Shown one piece after another: positions 10,206 through 22,996 of a stretch of 64,000 bases of DNA. This DNA is from Carnobacterium mobile DSM 4848 (GTDB taxonomy: Bacteria > Bacillota > Bacilli > Lactobacillales > Carnobacteriaceae). Position numbers and translations under genes: made by a program. Positions within the stretch are counted from its first letter, which is position 1. Every line of letters begins with the position of its first letter. Under the pieces are notes generated by a model, which was not told the DNA's origin, made no database searches, and worked only from the letters and a program-made list of their open reading frames with translations. The stretch covers positions 1,721,501-1,785,500 of the forward strand of contig NZ_JQMR01000001.1 of assembly GCF_000744825.1 (NCBI RefSeq). Reading direction: 5' to 3'.

Positions 10206-10658
10206 CTATTCCGGCAAAACATTTACCGTCATTGTGGCAACTACTTCTGGGTGTACTTTAACGTCTAATTTCATGGAAGTGACTGTCCGAATTGGCACAT
10301 TTAATTCGATTTTACGCTTGTCCAATTTAATACCCAATTGTTTTTGGGCAGCAGCAGCAATTTGCTTTGTTGTAATTGATCCAAATAACCGACCATCTTC
10401 AGCAGCTTTTGCTTTAATCACAATGGCATTAGCTTCTTTCTCTAAAAGTGCTTTTAGTTCTTCTGCTTCTTGTTTGATTTCTGCTTGTTGTTTTTCTTCT
10501 GCCTTTACTTTTCCTTTTAATTCACTCAAACTGCCGGATGTTGCTTCTTTAGCTAAACCATTTTTAATTAAAAAGTTGTGTGCGTATCCATCAGCAACAT
10601 TTTTTACATCGCCTTTTTTACCTTTACCTTTTACATCTTCTAAAAATATAACTTTCAT
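10206..10658 (-). CDS. rplI: 50S ribosomal protein bL9
   Basis: A 150-residue large-subunit protein with the L9 signature [21 protein letters not shown] and [13 protein letters not shown] at the N-terminus, a long helical linker (about residues 40-75) and the C-terminal domain with GRLFGSIT. It begins with a 4-base overlap with the gdpP stop, so the two are translationally coupled. Confidence 0.97.
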   Translation of the reverse strand: MKVIFLEDVKGKGKKGDVKNVADGYAHNFLIKNGLAKEATSGSLSELKGKVKAEEKQQAEIKQEAEELKALLEKEANAIVIKAKAAEDGRLFGSITTKQIAAAAQKQLGIKLDKRKIELNVPIRTVTSMKLDVKVHPEVVATMTVNVLPE

Positions 10659-12658
10659 TCTTTTTCCTCCTCTTCTTGATTTACTACTACAGCACGCAGC
10701 ATCTCTTTTGCTTCTGCAACCGTACGATCCTCTATTTGAGTGGCTGCATTAGATAAGTGACCGCCGCCGCCAAGTTTTTCCATGATTACTTGGACATTGA
10801 TCTCGCCTAAACTGCGTGCACTGATTCCTATACGGTTATCGGAACGTTTCGTGATCACAAAAGCTGCATCCACATTCGTCATATTCAGCATAGTATCTGC
10901 TGTTTGTGCTGCTACTACTGTATCATAAACCTGATCTTCTTCACCAGTTGCTACGGCCATAGAATCGCTGATAAATTCAATTGTTTCAATCAAATGGCTG
11001 CGAAGCAAATACGTATCTGTATCTTCTTTTAACAGTCGTTGAATTAAAACAGCATCCGCTCCACATGACCTCAAATAACTCGCTGCATCAAATGTTCGTG
11101 TTCCTGTCCGCAAAGAAAAACTTTTTGTGTCTACGATGATGCCGCCCAACATAGCAGTCGCTTCAATTTTATTGATTGGGTTTCCATCATTAGGCTGATA
11201 TTCAAATAATTCTGTAACTAATTCTGCAGTTGAAGAAGCATAGGGTTCTATATAGACTAAGACAGGTTTTTCCGGAAACTCCTCACTACGGCGATGATGA
11301 TCAATAACCACCACGTTGTTAATCTCTTCTACTAGATCCGGTGCTATTGATAATGATGGACGATGGTGATCGACCATAATCAACAGCGTATTCGCAGTCG
11401 TCATTTCTTTAGCTGTTTCCGGTGTGATAATGTAACGGCTAATCGAGTTATCTTTTTCTATTTCATCCACTAGTTGTGAAATATCTTTGCTAAATTCTTC
11501 TGGTTCAATAATGATCCAAGCTTCTTTTCCATTCATTTCAGCAATTCTTCGAACACCTAGTGAAGAACCGATGGCATCCATATCCGGGTAACTATGTCCC
11601 ATAATAAAGATTTGATCTGCTTGTTTCATTAATTCTTGAAGCGCTTGGCTAATGATTCTAGAGCGAACACGCGTTCTTTTCTCCATTGGATTTGTTTTCC
11701 CACCATAGTAACGGGGTTCCCCATCTGTCGATTTAACCACCACTTGGTCTCCGCCTCGTCCTAATGCTAAATCTAAGTTACTTTGAGACAGCTTCGCTAA
11801 CTTACTTAAATCATTGTCTCCATAAGCTAATCCGATGCTAAGCGTTAAAGGAAAGTTTTGTTTAGACGTTCGTTCCCGAATACGATCAATAATGGCAAAC
11901 TTTTCTTCTTCGATAGTGGCTAAAGACGAGCGGTGCATCATCACAATAAAGCGATCTTCTGCTACCCTTTTTAAATAAACATGGTGTTCCTTTGCCCAGT
12001 TGGATAATTCCATTGTAATAAAATTATTTAGACTCGAAACACTTCGGTCATTCATCCCTTGTACAATTTCATCATGATTATCTACGAAGATATTTCCAAT
12101 CACTATTTTTTCATCTTCGTATTTTTCCTGAATTTGAGCATATTCAGTAATATCCATTAAATACACAACCCGGATATCCTCTTGTACAATGATTTGATAA
12201 ATATTTCCGCCCCAATGAGCTGTTTTCAAACCTGATGTATTGCTATTCTGAATCAACTCAGCTAGTTCTTTATCGACCTCATTGATTTTCTTGCCTAAAA
12301 CCTCTTGATATCCCAAATGATTTTGAAGATAAGGGTTAGTCCACTGTACTTCATACTCTTCATTAAACAATAAAATACCAATCGGCATTTTAATGAGAGC
12401 TTCTTGTTCTCCTCTCTTAATCCGGTAAGATAAGTCAGCGATGTATTTAGTAGTTTCAACACTAATTTTTTTAGCCATGTCATATAACAAAACGACAGTA
12501 ACCGCAAAAACGACTGTCAAGATGATACCTAATGCAATATGTGTTAAAAATCCTAATACAATCGTTACTAATTGTAGTAAACCAATACCAACAGCAAACC
12601 ATTTGAATTTGTCATCATTCAAAAACTTTGGGAGTTTTTCTTGAGACAGTTTCTCCAT
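10655..12658 (-). CDS. gdpP: Cyclic-di-AMP phosphodiesterase GdpP
   Basis: A 667-residue membrane protein that lowers c-di-AMP, and so affects osmotic and cell-wall control. Two membrane helices (about 18-60) are followed by a PAS-like domain (about 85-170), a degenerate GGDEF domain (about 175-310, with RGGDQVVVK in place of the active motif) and a DHH-DHHA1 module. The module has HSYPDMD at 355-361, VDHH at 429-432 and [10 protein letters not shown] near the end. All catalytic metal ligands appear present. The order and domain set are those of GdpP/YybT. It overlaps rplI by 4 bases. Confidence 0.95.
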   Translation of the reverse strand: MEKLSQEKLPKFLNDDKFKWFAVGIGLLQLVTIVLGFLTHIALGIILTVVFAVTVVLLYDMAKKISVETTKYIADLSYRIKRGEQEALIKMPIGILLFNEEYEVQWTNPYLQNHLGYQEVLGKKINEVDKELAELIQNSNTSGLKTAHWGGNIYQIIVQEDIRVVYLMDITEYAQIQEKYEDEKIVIGNIFVDNHDEIVQGMNDRSVSSLNNFITMELSNWAKEHHVYLKRVAEDRFIVMMHRSSLATIEEEKFAIIDRIRERTSKQNFPLTLSIGLAYGDNDLSKLAKLSQSNLDLALGRGGDQVVVKSTDGEPRYYGGKTNPMEKRTRVRSRIISQALQELMKQADQIFIMGHSYPDMDAIGSSLGVRRIAEMNGKEAWIIIEPEEFSKDISQLVDEIEKDNSISRYIITPETAKEMTTANTLLIMVDHHRPSLSIAPDLVEEINNVVVIDHHRRSEEFPEKPVLVYIEPYASSTAELVTELFEYQPNDGNPINKIEATAMLGGIIVDTKSFSLRTGTRTFDAASYLRSCGADAVLIQRLLKEDTDTYLLRSHLIETIEFISDSMAVATGEEDQVYDTVVAAQTADTMLNMTNVDAAFVITKRSDNRIGISARSLGEINVQVIMEKLGGGGHLSNAATQIEDRTVAEAKEMLRAVVVNQEEEEKE

Positions 12659-12744
12659 AATGAGCTCCTTTTTTCATATGTTACTTTTTAAATATCCAGA
12701 CTCTATTTTACCATGTTTTACTTTGAGATACCAGATGCTTAAAT

Positions 12745-12760
12745 TGTTCCACATGAAACA
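12745..12760. promoter_or_regulatory. parS-like site 1
   Basis: TGTTCCACATGAAACA, which matches the Firmicute ParB site TGTTNCACGTGAAACA at all but one central base (CA for CG). It lies between gdpP and rpsR, about 10 kb from oriC, where origin-proximal parS sites are expected. Confidence 0.65.
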
Positions 12761-12842
12761 ATTTAGTCGCTTCCCTCTTTCAAAAAGCATATCTAGCTTT
12801 TATTCACTTCTTTTAAAAACTATGAAAATAGAAAGAAAAAAA

Positions 12843-12870
12843 GGACATGATAAATGAAATTACCATGTCC
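12843..12870 (-). terminator. Terminator after rpsR
   Basis: Arms GGACATG / CATGTCC (12843-12849 with 12864-12870). On the minus strand the hairpin is followed by a run of T residues. It ends the rpsF-ssb-rpsR operon. Confidence 0.75.
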
Positions 12871-12882
12871 CTTGCTATTCTT

Positions 12883-13119
12883 TTATTCAGCCGTAACGAA
12901 TGGTAATAGTCCCATGATACGTGCACGTTTAATTGCAGTAGTTAATTTACGTTGGTTTTTAGCTGAAGTCCCAGTAACACGACGAGGTAAAATTTTACCT
13001 CTTTCAGAAATAAATCGTTTTAAAAGATCTAAATCTTTATAATCGATGTATTCGATATGGTTAGCTGCGATATAGTCAACTTTACGGCGTTTGCGTCCGC
13101 CTCTACGTTGGATAGCCAT
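12883..13119 (-). CDS. rpsR: 30S ribosomal protein bS18
   Basis: A 78-residue basic protein with [24 protein letters not shown] and the C-terminal [28 protein letters not shown] of bS18. It binds bS6 in the platform of the small subunit. An AGGAGG-type site precedes it. It is the third gene of rpsF-ssb-rpsR. Confidence 0.97.
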   Translation of the reverse strand: MAIQRRGGRKRRKVDYIAANHIEYIDYKDLDLLKRFISERGKILPRRVTGTSAKNQRKLTTAIKRARIMGLLPFVTAE

Positions 13120-13149
13120 TTTTATTCCTCCTTTATACTCTAATTTAAA

Positions 13150-13674
13150 TTAGAACGGTAAATCATCATCTGAAATATCTATCGGTTGGCTACTCTTTTC
13201 AAATGGATCAGAGTTTCCAAAATCAGGATATTGAGAATTTTGATTTTGAGGAGCCGATTTTTGTGAGTAATTATTTTGTGTTTGGTTATATGAATGTTGT
13301 TGAGAAGTTTTTGCATGGTCAGTATCATCTGAGCCGCGACGTTGGTCACTTGTGGCTTTTGATTCCAACATTGAAAAAGTATCAACAACAACTTCAGTAA
13401 CGTAAACACGTTGCCCTTGTTGATTATCATAAGAACGCGTTTGAATACGCCCTTCCACACCAACTAATGAACCTTTACGCGTAAAATTAGCTAATGTTTC
13501 TGCTGTCTTTCTCCAAGCAACACAGTTAATAAAATCTGCTTCTCTTTCACCTTTTTGGTTTGTAAATTGTCTATTTACTGCCACAGTGAAAGAAGCAACA
13601 GCTGTACCATTTGAAGTGTATCTTAAATCCGCATCTTTAGTTAATCTTCCAACTAACACAACTCTATTAATCAC
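13150..13674 (-). CDS. ssb: Single-stranded DNA-binding protein
   Basis: A 174-residue SSB with an N-terminal OB fold ([22 protein letters not shown]...) to about residue 105. A Gln/Asn/Ser-rich linker (about 110-160) follows, then the acidic tip ISDDDLPF that recruits partner proteins. The GTG at 13674 is chosen because AAGGAG lies 8 bases before it and the family starts with (M)INRVV; an in-frame TTG at 13692 has no ribosome site. A parS-like site sits directly upstream, in the gap to rpsF. Confidence 0.96.
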   Translation of the reverse strand: MINRVVLVGRLTKDADLRYTSNGTAVASFTVAVNRQFTNQKGEREADFINCVAWRKTAETLANFTRKGSLVGVEGRIQTRSYDNQQGQRVYVTEVVVDTFSMLESKATSDQRRGSDDTDHAKTSQQHSYNQTQNNYSQKSAPQNQNSQYPDFGNSDPFEKSSQPIDISDDDLPF

Positions 13675-13695
13675 ATTAATCGCTCCTTCCAAAAA

Positions 13696-13711
13696 TGTTT
13701 CACATGAAACA
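13696..13711. promoter_or_regulatory. parS-like site 2
   Basis: TGTTTCACATGAAACA, again one central base from the Firmicute parS consensus and with the same CA centre as site 1. It lies in the 46-base gap between rpsF and ssb. Confidence 0.7.
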
Positions 13712-13720
13712 ATCTTATTT

Positions 13721-14020
13721 TTAAGCTTCTACTTTAATAATCATATGACGTAAAATATCATCATTGATCTTAGACAAACGATCGAATTCGTTGATTGCCG
13801 CTGCATCTGTAGCAGTTAGTTTTACGATATGGTAAATTCCTTCGTGGAACTTCTTGATTTCGTAAGCTAAACGGCGTTTCGACCAGTCTTTAGATTCAGC
13901 GATTTCAGCACCATTATCTTTTAAAATAGTATCAAAACGTTCGATCAAAGTAGCTTTTTCAGCTTCTTCAATATTTGGACGGATAATGTATAAAATTTCA
14001 TAATTTACTGTTTGGCTCAT
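13721..14020 (-). CDS. rpsF: 30S ribosomal protein bS6
   Basis: A 99-residue protein with [16 protein letters not shown] and the [19 protein letters not shown] core of bS6. The ATG at 14020 gives the usual [10 protein letters not shown] start; AAGGAGG lies 11 bases upstream and an in-frame GTG at 14032 overlaps it. It heads the rpsF-ssb-rpsR operon and has a recognisable promoter and structured leader. Confidence 0.96.
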   Translation of the reverse strand: MSQTVNYEILYIIRPNIEEAEKATLIERFDTILKDNGAEIAESKDWSKRRLAYEIKKFHEGIYHIVKLTATDAAAINEFDRLSKINDDILRHMIIKVEA

Positions 14021-14038
14021 CTTGACTGTCACCTCCTT

Positions 14039-14135
14039 ATGGACTTTGGCTCATTCATTTGAAAGAGCAAGGAGAGCATTCTATAATAGATTACTCACGT
14101 CCATTAAATATACCATATTAATTAATAAAGTTCAA
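14039..14135 (-). promoter_or_regulatory. rpsF promoter and possible S6:S18 leader
   Basis: On the minus strand TTGAAC (14135-14130) and TATATT (14112-14107) are spaced by 17 bases, a good sigma-A promoter. The leader that follows can pair ATGGAC (14104-14099) with GTCCAT (14044-14039) next to the ribosome site, enclosing a GCTC/GAGC hairpin. This resembles the layout of S6:S18-binding autoregulatory leaders; the match to the conserved internal bases is not certain. Confidence 0.45.
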
Positions 14136-14288
14136 TGCTTTTTTCTCAGCAAATTATCCACTAGCTAAACACAAACTATTTCACAGCCATTACTGTATCG
14201 AATGCCTTTACCCTTACAGCTTTTCATTCTCAAAGATACTTTTTTAAGAAAGGGTCACTACTCTAATACGTCTACTCTATAAAAAAAG

Positions 14289-14308
14289 GACCCCAAAAGT
14301 TTGGGATC
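14289..14308 (-). terminator. Terminator after gyrA
   Basis: Arms GACCCCAAA / TTTGGGATC (one G-T pair) with a 2-base loop; followed on the minus strand by a run of T. Confidence 0.8.
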
Positions 14309-14327
14309 TCTCTTTTTCTTTTATTTT

Positions 14328-16889
14328 TTATTCTTCAGAATTTTGTTGTTCTTCCTCAAGTTGTTTCTCTGTTTCTGATACTACTTCAACATCTGATTCA
14401 TGTCCATCTTTAGCTGAAACAATTTCTACATTTGCATCTGGTGCTTCAATCTCAGCTTCTTCAGCATCAACTTTTGCCATTGTAGAAACTATGCCATTGT
14501 CTGCTACACGGATTAAACGAACGCCTAGTGTAGCACGACCAGTTTGTGAAATACTGTCTACACTAAAACGAATAATAACGCCTGAGTTGGTAATCAACAT
14601 GATGTCTTCATCACCTTTGACAGTTGTCAAGCCAGCTAAAGGACCATTTTTTTCAGTGATATTAGCTGTTTTCACGCCTTTACCCCCCCGGCCTTTAACT
14701 GCATATTCACTTGCGTTGGTCCGTTTTCCATAACCTTTTTCTGTAATGATCAGCACTTCAGAATCAGCTGTCAACAGATCCATTCCTACGACGTAATCAT
14801 CGTCGCGTAAGCGAATACCGCGTACGCCGCTTGCACTACGTCCCATATTCCGTACAACCGTTTCTTCAAAGCTGACTGCATAACCTAAATGCGTTCCGAT
14901 AATGATTGTTTGTTTTCCATCTGTAACCGAAACGGTCATCAACTCATCATCTTCTCGTAAAACAATTGCTCTGATCCCGTTGCTGCGGATATTTGAAAAA
15001 GCAGAAATGCTTGTCCGTTTTACGGTTCCTTGACGTGTTGTAAAGAAAAGATAATGATCATCGTCTGCTTTGCCTTTGATGTTGATAACGGCTTGAATCG
15101 TCTCTTCAGAATCGATTCCTAACAAGTTGATCACTGGTATCCCTTTTGCAGTCCGTCCATATTCGGGAATTTCATATCCTTTAGAACGGTATACTTTTCC
15201 GTTATTTGTAAAGAACAACAAGGTATCATGAGTCGAACAAGAAACCAGCGTTTCAATAAAGTCATCATCATGAACACCCATTCCTTGAACACCGCGTCCG
15301 CCTCTTCTTTGCGATTTGAACTCAGAACTTGGAAGACGTTTGATATACCCATTATGTGTTAAGGTGATCACAATTTCTTCTTCTTCGATCAAATCTTCAT
15401 CTTCAAGGCTCAATACTTCTCCGACTAATAATTCTGTCCGGCGAGCATCGCCAAAACGTTCTTGGATTTCTAGTAATTCTGTTTCAATAATGGAATGGAT
15501 TCTTTCCGGATTGCTTAAAATATCTGCTAGATCCGTAATCAATGCTATTAAATCGTTGTATTCAGATTCAATTTTTTCGCGTTCTAATCCAGTTAATCGA
15601 ACCATTCGCATATCCAATATGGCTTGAGCTTGCTTATCAGATAAGCCGTATGTTTCAATCAACGTATTTTTAGCGATTTCTCCCGTTTTAGAACTCCGAA
15701 TGATCCGAATGATTTCATCGATATGATCTAAAGCGATTCGTAACCCTTCTAAAATATGCGCACGAGCTTCTGCTTTGCGCTTATCGTATTCTGTTCTTCT
15801 GCGAATAATATTTTCTTGGTGTTTTAAATATTCTTCTAAAATCGATTTTAAGCTCAATACTTTTGGAATGCCATTCACAATGGCTAACATATTAAAACCA
15901 AAGGATGTTTGCAAAGAAGTCAATTTGTATAAATTATTCAAAACAACACTTGCGCTCATATCGCGACGGATGTCAATGACGATCCGCATACCGTCACGGT
16001 CTGATTCATCTGCTAGATCGGTAATGCCTTCAATCCGTTTGTCTCTTGCTAAATCTGCAATCCGTTCAACTAAACGAGCTTTATTGACCATATAAGGCAA
16101 TTCATGAACAATGATTCGTTCTCGGCCGTTTTTAGTCGTTTCGATCTCCACTTTCGCACGGATAATGATTGAACCTCTGCCTGTTTCATAAGCTCGTCTG
16201 ATTCCTGATTTACCCATCACCAGACCACCAGTTGGAAAATCAGGGCCTGGTAAAGCATCCATCAAGTCGGCTGTTGTGGCTTCTGGATCTTTCATCAAAA
16301 TGTGCAGAGCTGAAATCACTTCCGTCAAATTATGCGGTGGAATGTTCGTCGCCATCCCTACAGCAATTCCTGTGGCACCATTGACTAGCAAATTGGGAAA
16401 ACGAGCCGGTAAAACATCCGGTTCAAGTTCCGAACCATCGTAGTTATCATGGTAATCGATTGTATCCTTGTTGATATCACGCAGCATTTCTAAAGCCATT
16501 CGGGTCATCCGGGCCTCGGTGTACCGCATAGCTGCGGCTCCATCTCCGTCGACTGAACCAAAGTTGCCGTGTCCATCTACTAATGGATAACGGAAACTAA
16601 AGTCTTGAGCCATCCGAACCATGGATTCATAAATGGCACTGTCACCGTGAGGATGGTATTTCCCCATAACGTCCCCAACAATACGCGCTGATTTTTTATG
16701 GGCTTTGTCGGGCGTTACGCCTAACTCGCTCATGCCAAACAAAATCCGGCGATGGACTGGTTTTAAACCATCCCGTACATCAGGTAAAGCACGCGCTACA
16801 ATAACACTCATCGCGTAATCGAGGAATGAGTTCCGCATTTCATAGCTTAAATTGATATTTTCAATGTTTTCTTTAAATTCTTCGGCCAT
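14328..16889 (-). CDS. gyrA: DNA gyrase subunit A
   Basis: An 853-residue type II topoisomerase subunit with the winged-helix/tower core, the catalytic Tyr123 in AMRYTEARM, the coiled-coil gate and the C-terminal beta-pinwheel containing the GyrA box QRRGGRG (near residue 528). The quinolone-resistance positions read Ser84 and Glu88, the usual sensitive residues. The tail after about residue 815 is very acidic (Glu/Asp-rich), as in many lactic acid bacteria. It is 19 bases downstream of gyrB and likely co-transcribed. Confidence 0.98.
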   Translation of the reverse strand: MAEEFKENIENINLSYEMRNSFLDYAMSVIVARALPDVRDGLKPVHRRILFGMSELGVTPDKAHKKSARIVGDVMGKYHPHGDSAIYESMVRMAQDFSFRYPLVDGHGNFGSVDGDGAAAMRYTEARMTRMALEMLRDINKDTIDYHDNYDGSELEPDVLPARFPNLLVNGATGIAVGMATNIPPHNLTEVISALHILMKDPEATTADLMDALPGPDFPTGGLVMGKSGIRRAYETGRGSIIIRAKVEIETTKNGRERIIVHELPYMVNKARLVERIADLARDKRIEGITDLADESDRDGMRIVIDIRRDMSASVVLNNLYKLTSLQTSFGFNMLAIVNGIPKVLSLKSILEEYLKHQENIIRRRTEYDKRKAEARAHILEGLRIALDHIDEIIRIIRSSKTGEIAKNTLIETYGLSDKQAQAILDMRMVRLTGLEREKIESEYNDLIALITDLADILSNPERIHSIIETELLEIQERFGDARRTELLVGEVLSLEDEDLIEEEEIVITLTHNGYIKRLPSSEFKSQRRGGRGVQGMGVHDDDFIETLVSCSTHDTLLFFTNNGKVYRSKGYEIPEYGRTAKGIPVINLLGIDSEETIQAVINIKGKADDDHYLFFTTRQGTVKRTSISAFSNIRSNGIRAIVLREDDELMTVSVTDGKQTIIIGTHLGYAVSFEETVVRNMGRSASGVRGIRLRDDDYVVGMDLLTADSEVLIITEKGYGKRTNASEYAVKGRGGKGVKTANITEKNGPLAGLTTVKGDEDIMLITNSGVIIRFSVDSISQTGRATLGVRLIRVADNGIVSTMAKVDAEEAEIEAPDANVEIVSAKDGHESDVEVVSETEKQLEEEQQNSEE

Positions 16890-16908
16890 TATTCATTATC
16901 CTCTCTGA

Positions 16909-19969
<3,061 letters not shown>

Positions 19970-19970
<1 letters not shown>

Positions 19971-20221
19971 TAACGTTCATCCTCAGAAGCCTGACTGATC
20001 GAGTCAACAGATTGTATAAAAAAAGTCCCTTCTTCAGGAATTTCTACAACTGTACCCGGATACAGTTTTTTGCCTCTTCGATTTTCTAATTCATTGTTTA
20101 CTAAAATAGTATGTTCTGCTAAATACCATTTAGCCATTCCTCCGCTGCTGATAATGTCGGCATGCTTTAAAAACTGGCCCAATGTAATGAATTCATTCTC
20201 AATCATGATATTCTTTTTCAT
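19970..20221 (-). CDS. yaaA: S4-domain RNA-binding protein YaaA
   Basis: An 83-residue protein with a single S4 fold (ITLGQFLKHADIISSGGMAKWYL followed by VNNELENRRGKKLYPG). It is the small RlbA/YaaA protein that regularly sits between dnaN and recF in Firmicutes and is linked to ribosome assembly. The ATG at 20221 follows GCAGGTGATTTT and gives the family's length; an upstream in-frame start would add 16 unrelated residues. Here it is separated from dnaN by an inserted SDR gene. Confidence 0.92.
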
Positions 20222-20655
20222 AAAATCACCTGCTTTCAATAAAATAAGCGTGGAGTATAAAAAACCCACGCATTTCGCACTTCTTTATTAATACCATTAT
20301 ACCCTTTTTTTCTTCATATTACAAATAATATTAGAAAATAAACCAGCTTCATTACATTTTGATAAACAAATACAAAAAGACCCTAAAAAGCTAAAAGTTC
20401 CTTAAAAGGGTAAAAAAAGGCTTTTTTTGAAGGAAGATAAAAAAATGAGTCGAGTTTACTCGAGCTAGTTCTGAAAATAGTCAGTAAGAATAAAAAATAG
20501 AACTGCTCTCACATGTTTCCATTCAGAATCTAATGCAGAGAGGCAGTCCTATTTTAAATTTTTAACTATCTTTGGGTTGGATGTAAAACTATTTTATCCC
20601 TTGTTGTTAGGCTGAAATACAAAATTTGATTAACTTTATCTAATTTTTCTGTCTT
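20222..20655. other. Gap between yaaA and the SDR gene
   Basis: No gene is supported in these 434 bases. The part next to yaaA holds its upstream region. The rest is AT-rich, apart from the hairpin listed separately at 20494-20555. The gap and the SDR gene together break the usual dnaN-yaaA neighbourhood, which suggests an insertion in this lineage. Confidence 0.5.
20494..20555 (-). terminator. Probable terminator of the SDR gene
   Basis: Long imperfect arms AAAATAGAACTGCTCTC / GAGAGGCAGTCCTATTTT (20494-20510 with 20538-20555). On the minus strand the hairpin is followed by TTTTTTATTC. It lies about 100 bases after the SDR stop. Confidence 0.65.
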
Positions 20656-21414
20656 TTATTGTGCAGTATAACCGCCGTCAACTGCCAATTCAGCACCTGT
20701 CACATATTTAGATTCGTCTGAAGCTAGATATACGCAAGCATAAGCAATATCGTCAGCGTCACCAACATACTTCAGTGGTATCCCTTGAAGCATCTTGTCC
20801 AAAATTGTGGGTACGGATAAAGAAGGGGCAGACATTGGCGTTTTAATTGTTCCTGGGTGAATGGAGTTGCAACGGATGTGATCAGGTCCATAATTGACTG
20901 CAACGTTTTTAGTGAGCAAACGAACCCCGCCTTTTGAAGCTGTATAAGAAAAAGGACCGCCAGAACCAACTAATCCCGCAATTGAAGAAATATTTACGAT
21001 CGACCCACCGCCATTTTCTTTCATAGCTGGAATCACTCGATTGACACCTAAGTAGACACTCTTCAAGTTGATGTCTATTACTTTTTGCCATTCTTCTTCA
21101 TCCGTTAATTCAGCTGATTTTGTATAATCTCCAGTAATCCCCGCATTGTTAACCAAAATATCAATTTTTCCAAAAGTTTTCAGTGTTTCTTCTTTGACGT
21201 GATCCCAATCAGCTCCAGAAGCAACATTTTGTTTAATTGCGATCGCTTCTCCGCCTTTTTCTTTGATATCAGCAAGCAATTCTTGCATTTTTTCTTCTTG
21301 AAGATCTGTTAGGACAACTTTAGCCCCTTCTTTTACGAACATAACAGCTGTTGCTGCTCCCATTCCATTAGCTGCTCCAGTAATGATAGCTACTTTGTTT
21401 TCTAAAAGTCCCAT
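20656..21414 (-). CDS. Short-chain dehydrogenase/reductase
   Basis: A 252-residue classical SDR. The NAD(P)-binding TGAANGMG is at residues 12-19, NNAG near 88-91, the catalytic Ser near 143 (SIVNISSIAG), and YTASK (Tyr and Lys of the catalytic tetrad) at about 157-161. The C-terminus VTGAELAVDGGYTAQ is typical of the glucose-dehydrogenase/R-alcohol-dehydrogenase-like group; Asp37 after the second strand (VVLTDL) suggests NAD rather than NADP. The substrate cannot be read from sequence. It is inserted between dnaN and yaaA, on the same strand. Confidence 0.88.
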   Translation of the reverse strand: MGLLENKVAIITGAANGMGAATAVMFVKEGAKVVLTDLQEEKMQELLADIKEKGGEAIAIKQNVASGADWDHVKEETLKTFGKIDILVNNAGITGDYTKSAELTDEEEWQKVIDINLKSVYLGVNRVIPAMKENGGGSIVNISSIAGLVGSGGPFSYTASKGGVRLLTKNVAVNYGPDHIRCNSIHPGTIKTPMSAPSLSVPTILDKMLQGIPLKYVGDADDIAYACVYLASDESKYVTGAELAVDGGYTAQ

Positions 21415-21558
21415 TTTAAAATGTTCCTTTCCATAAATAACTTTAATAATGTTATTTTAGCGATTGGTGAAGCTATTTACAAGAAATAAGGAAAGAAATT
21501 CTATTATTAAGAAATTTCATTGCTAAATCATAGTGTGTTTGAAGAAGGCCAAAATAAA

Positions 21559-21592
21559 AGACTGTTTTTCTATAAAGTTAGAAAAACAGTCT
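21559..21592 (-). terminator. Terminator after dnaN
   Basis: Perfect 12-bp arms AGACTGTTTTTC / GAAAAACAGTCT (21559-21570 with 21581-21592) with a 10-base loop. It would end dnaA-dnaN transcription before the SDR gene. Confidence 0.8.
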
Positions 21593-21600
21593 GGCTTTTC

Positions 21601-22743
21601 TTAGAATGTCCGAACAGGTGTAATCAATTGGATAAAGTTTTGATCGTTTTCGCTCGGTACTAAAATAAAAGGCCGAACAGGCGATGTAAATTTTATTTTA
21701 ATATCTGTTTGTCCAAATGTTCTTAACGCATCTTTCATGTAGTCTGGGTTGAAAGACAATTCGATTGGTTCACCTTCAACAGCCAGGTAATCAACTTCTT
21801 CTTGCACGTTTCCTACATCAGGAGAGTTTCCGGAAAGTTTCACTAATTCTGGATTGACCGTAATTTTGACAACATTATTTTTACCTTCATGTGACAATAA
21901 CGATGCTCGTTCAATTGCTCCTAAAAGGACTGTGGCATTAAATTCAACTTCAGATGATGAACTGTCAGGAATCAGACGTTTTGTATCGGGATAATAACCT
22001 TCCAAAAGACGAGAATAGAAATACATATTTTCTGTTTTGAATAGAACTTGGTTTTCAGTAACCATCATTTCTAAGTTTTCAGAATTATCAACTAATGTAC
22101 GAGCAAGTTCAATCAAACTTTTCCCTGGAATAATGACATTGTATTTCTTGCTTGCTTGTTCCTCTGTCATTTCCAATGGAATAATGCGTTGGCTCAAACG
22201 GTGACTGTCAGTAGCCACAGCCAGAAGTTGACCATTTTCAATGACCATATTGACACCAGTCAAAATAGGTCGGCTTTCATGAGTTGAAATAGCAATGACA
22301 GTTTGCCCAATGACTTGTTTGAATAAACCCACTGGTAAAGTAAATGATTCGTTTGTATCAATAACTGGTAAATGAGGGTAATTATTAGCATCTAAGCCAT
22401 TAATGGTAAAAGATGCTGTTGCTGAAGTGATCAAGGTTTGAAAATGATCCAATACTTCTAATTCCATCGTTTCTTCAGGTAATTTTTTTACAATTTCACT
22501 GAAAAAACGAGCTTGTAAGACGATGCTTCCAGTTTTTTCAATGGTTAAAGCATTGGTCTCATCGGTTACTGGAATAAATGTTTCGATAGAAATATCCGAA
22601 TCACTTCCCGTTAAGGTAAGTCCTTCTTCGTTAGCTACGATTTTGATCCCCGTTAAAATCGGAATAGTCGTTCTTGAAGAAATTGCACGTTGGACATCTG
22701 CAATGCTTTTTAAGAATGAACTTCTTTTGATTGTAAATTTCAT
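21601..22743 (-). CDS. dnaN: DNA polymerase III sliding clamp (beta)
   Basis: A 380-residue protein with the three clamp domains. It starts MKFTIKRSSFLKSIADVQRAISSRTTIPILTGI and ends with RPFILVP and QLITPVRTF. The ATG at 22743 follows GGAGG by 8 bases; an in-frame upstream codon at 22758 is not needed. It forms the dnaA-dnaN pair with part of the origin in between. Confidence 0.97.
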   Translation of the reverse strand: MKFTIKRSSFLKSIADVQRAISSRTTIPILTGIKIVANEEGLTLTGSDSDISIETFIPVTDETNALTIEKTGSIVLQARFFSEIVKKLPEETMELEVLDHFQTLITSATASFTINGLDANNYPHLPVIDTNESFTLPVGLFKQVIGQTVIAISTHESRPILTGVNMVIENGQLLAVATDSHRLSQRIIPLEMTEEQASKKYNVIIPGKSLIELARTLVDNSENLEMMVTENQVLFKTENMYFYSRLLEGYYPDTKRLIPDSSSSEVEFNATVLLGAIERASLLSHEGKNNVVKITVNPELVKLSGNSPDVGNVQEEVDYLAVEGEPIELSFNPDYMKDALRTFGQTDIKIKFTSPVRPFILVPSENDQNFIQLITPVRTF

Positions 22744-22996
22744 TGAGTAAACCTCCAAAATTATAGTTAATTAATTTAATAAGATCTTTAGTAATAGTAG
22801 TAGGGCCTGTGGATACTGTGGGTAAGTTATTTGACGCTTAATATTACAAGGTTTTCCACATGTGGATAAGTTGTGGGTAACCTCGAGATAACTTTTATAG
22901 TTATATACATGGGCACAGATATTTTTTATCTCTTTAAAATGAGTTTAACGGATAATAGGAAAAAATGTAAATGAATAAGTCCATTACTTAAAAAAA
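22744..22996. other. oriC, dnaA-dnaN part, with DnaA boxes and DnaA-trio
   Basis: The gap holds at least five DnaA boxes: TGTGGATAC (22808-22816), TGTGGGTAA (22817-22825), TTTTCCACA (22852-22860), TGTGGATAA (22861-22869) and TGTGGGTAA (22872-22880). On the minus strand the box at 22808 is followed by GGCCC and then TACTACTATTACTA (22789-22802). That is the order box, GC patch, DnaA-trio known from the Bacillus unwinding site. An AT-rich stretch (22760-22790) follows. This is the likely unwinding region. Confidence 0.85.

Noticed and set aside
10234-10752. Open frame opposite rplI and the end of gdpP
   Set aside because: Antisense to two conserved genes; hydrophobic translation is a by-product of lysine-rich codons on the other strand.
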